From an uncultured Litorilinea sp. (GTDB lineage: Bacteria; Chloroflexota; Anaerolineae; Caldilineales; Caldilineaceae), in the NCBI GenBank assembly GCA_937922105.1, contig CAKZVN010000310.1:1-6131 (forward strand): a DNA stretch of 6,131 nt. Direction: 5' to 3'. The position numbers and the translations under genes were made by a program. A model generated the notes under the pieces. The model ran no database searches. It was not told where the DNA came from and saw only the letters and a program-made list of their open reading frames with translations. Below, one piece after another: positions 5,268 through 6,131 of the stretch. Position 1 is the first letter of the stretch. Each line of letters starts with the position of its first letter.

Positions 5268-6131
5268 TCAGGTCGCGGGTTGGACCGCAGCCTGCTCGAT
5301 GGCGGCAGGCTTGGTCTGGGCGGCACGGATGCGCGCCATGTCGAACTTCTCGCTGCGGTCGAAACCGTAGATGCCGTTCTGCTCCTGATAGACGTCGGTC
5401 AGTTGGGTATAACAGTAGCCGAACATGGCGGGGTTGTCCAGGAGCGCGGCGCATAGCTGCTCGAAGCGTGTATAGAACTCTTCGATGTCGCGCGGGCGTT
5501 CACCATAGCCCCACGAATCTTCGCCCGGCTTGGCTTTGGGGTTCCACCAAATTCCGCCGAACTCGCTGACAAAGAAGGGCTGCCCGGCATAGGGCACGGA
5601 CCAGGTTTCGTTGTCGCGGCTGTTGTAGTAGGGACGCCCCTGGGCGACGTGGGCGTGGCGGCTGCGGAAGGTTGCCGGGTCCTGGGTATAGTCATGGCAG
5701 TCGTAGACATCGGTCTCGGCGACGCGATGGGCATAGCCGGAGGCATCCAGGACCGGGCGCGTGGTGTCCATGGCTTTGGTTGCCAGAAAGAGACCGCGCG
5801 TCACATCGTCCAGCACGGTGGTGCGGTCGGTGAGAATTTGCCACGTCTCGTTGAGCGGGCACCAGCCCACGATGCAGGGATGCGAGTAGTCGCGCGCCAG
5901 CGCTTCCAGCCACTGGGTGATGTAGGTCGCGCCCGGCTGTTGGTGGTCGTGGCGCGGGCCGAACCCGGCGCAACCCCAGTCTGCGAACTCGCCCCAGACC
6001 AGATAGCCCAGGCGGTCGGCGTGATAAAGGAACCGCTCCTCGAAGACCTTTTGGTGCAGCCGTGCGCCGTTGAAGCCCGCAGCTTGGCTGAGCGTGATGT
6101 CGCGGATGAGCGCCTCGTCGCTGGGCGCAGT
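5268..6131 (-). CDS. Glycoside hydrolase family 2 enzyme, C-terminal catalytic part
   Basis: The frame is open from the right edge to TGA at 5268-5270, giving 287 visible residues. The N-terminal part lies outside the window. It carries the GH2 TIM-barrel signatures in order: GFNGARLHQKVFEERFLYHA, then ADRLGYLVWGEF, then RDYSHPCIVGWCPLNETW with the probable acid/base Glu (codon 5847-5849), and FFVSEFGGIWW with the probable nucleophile Glu (codon 5562-5564), 95 residues apart. The end, EKFDMARIRAAQTKPAAIEQ, resembles the usual close of the barrel. GH2 enzymes include beta-galactosidases, beta-glucuronidases and beta-mannosidases; specificity cannot be assigned here. An internal GTG at 5870 could be mistaken for the start, but the conserved catalytic-domain sequence clearly continues to its left in the same frame. 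It is followed after eight bases by the ANK-like transporter gene, probably on the same transcript. Confidence 0.92.
   Translation of the reverse strand, partial: TAPSDEALIRDITLSQAAGFNGARLHQKVFEERFLYHADRLGYLVWGEFADWGCAGFGPRHDHQQPGATYITQWLEALARDYSHPCIVGWCPLNETWQILTDRTTVLDDVTRGLFLATKAMDTTRPVLDASGYAHRVAETDVYDCHDYTQDPATFRSRHAHVAQGRPYYNSRDNETWSVPYAGQPFFVSEFGGIWWNPKAKPGEDSWGYGERPRDIEEFYTRFEQLCAALLDNPAMFGYCYTQLTDVYQEQNGIYGFDRSEKFDMARIRAAQTKPAAIEQAAVQPAT

Noticed and set aside
4613..5326. A 237-codon minus-strand open frame inside the ANK-like gene
   Set aside because: It is another frame of the same strand, rich in Pro, Arg, Ala and His with no hydrophobic pattern, while the overlapping frame shows clear ANK motifs.
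5260..5454. A 65-residue N-terminal extension of the ANK-like protein
   Set aside because: The frame is open but overlaps the GH2 coding sequence, reads as arginine-rich sequence, and family homology begins exactly at the ATG at 5259.

Overview
The window is 6.1 kb of GC-rich bacterial chromosome with five protein-coding genes, two of them cut by the window edges. It contains no rRNA, tRNA, CRISPR array, transposase or phage gene that I can see. The protein style, the dense GC-rich coding and the GTCATTCTGA-type interspersed repeat suggest a Chloroflexota-like (Anaerolineae/Caldilineae-type) genome. This is an inference from general resemblance, not from a marker gene.

Plus-strand half (1-3148). 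First comes the C-terminal part of an extended-SDR nucleotide-sugar epimerase/dehydratase (1-591). After a 213-base gap with two perfect stem-loops comes a complete mltG, the endolytic murein transglycosylase (805-1959), with a lipoprotein-like signal. A weak terminator-like hairpin with a T-tract follows. Then a good sigma-70 promoter (2041-2068) and a repeat-rich leader drive a complete SbtA-family sodium-dependent bicarbonate transporter (2156-3148).

Minus-strand half (3173-6131, read right to left). The gene furthest upstream is a glycoside hydrolase family 2 enzyme, truncated by the right edge, with both catalytic glutamates present. Eight bases after its stop codon starts a 439-residue membrane protein. 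By motif it is a bacterial homologue of the animal progressive ankylosis protein (ANK/ANKH; MOP/MATE-like superfamily). A 203-base gap then holds a mosaic interspersed repeat. Last is an unrecognised protein with about six membrane segments, whose stop codon lies in the loop of a hairpin between the convergent genes.

The epimerase and MltG both belong to cell-envelope or glycan metabolism, SbtA to inorganic carbon or sodium-coupled transport, and the GH2/ANK pair looks like a two-gene transcription unit. The most noteworthy items are the bacterial ANK homologue coupled to a glycosidase, the repeated GCGGCGCA/TGCGCCGC elements around the sbtA promoter and leader, and the mosaic repeat.
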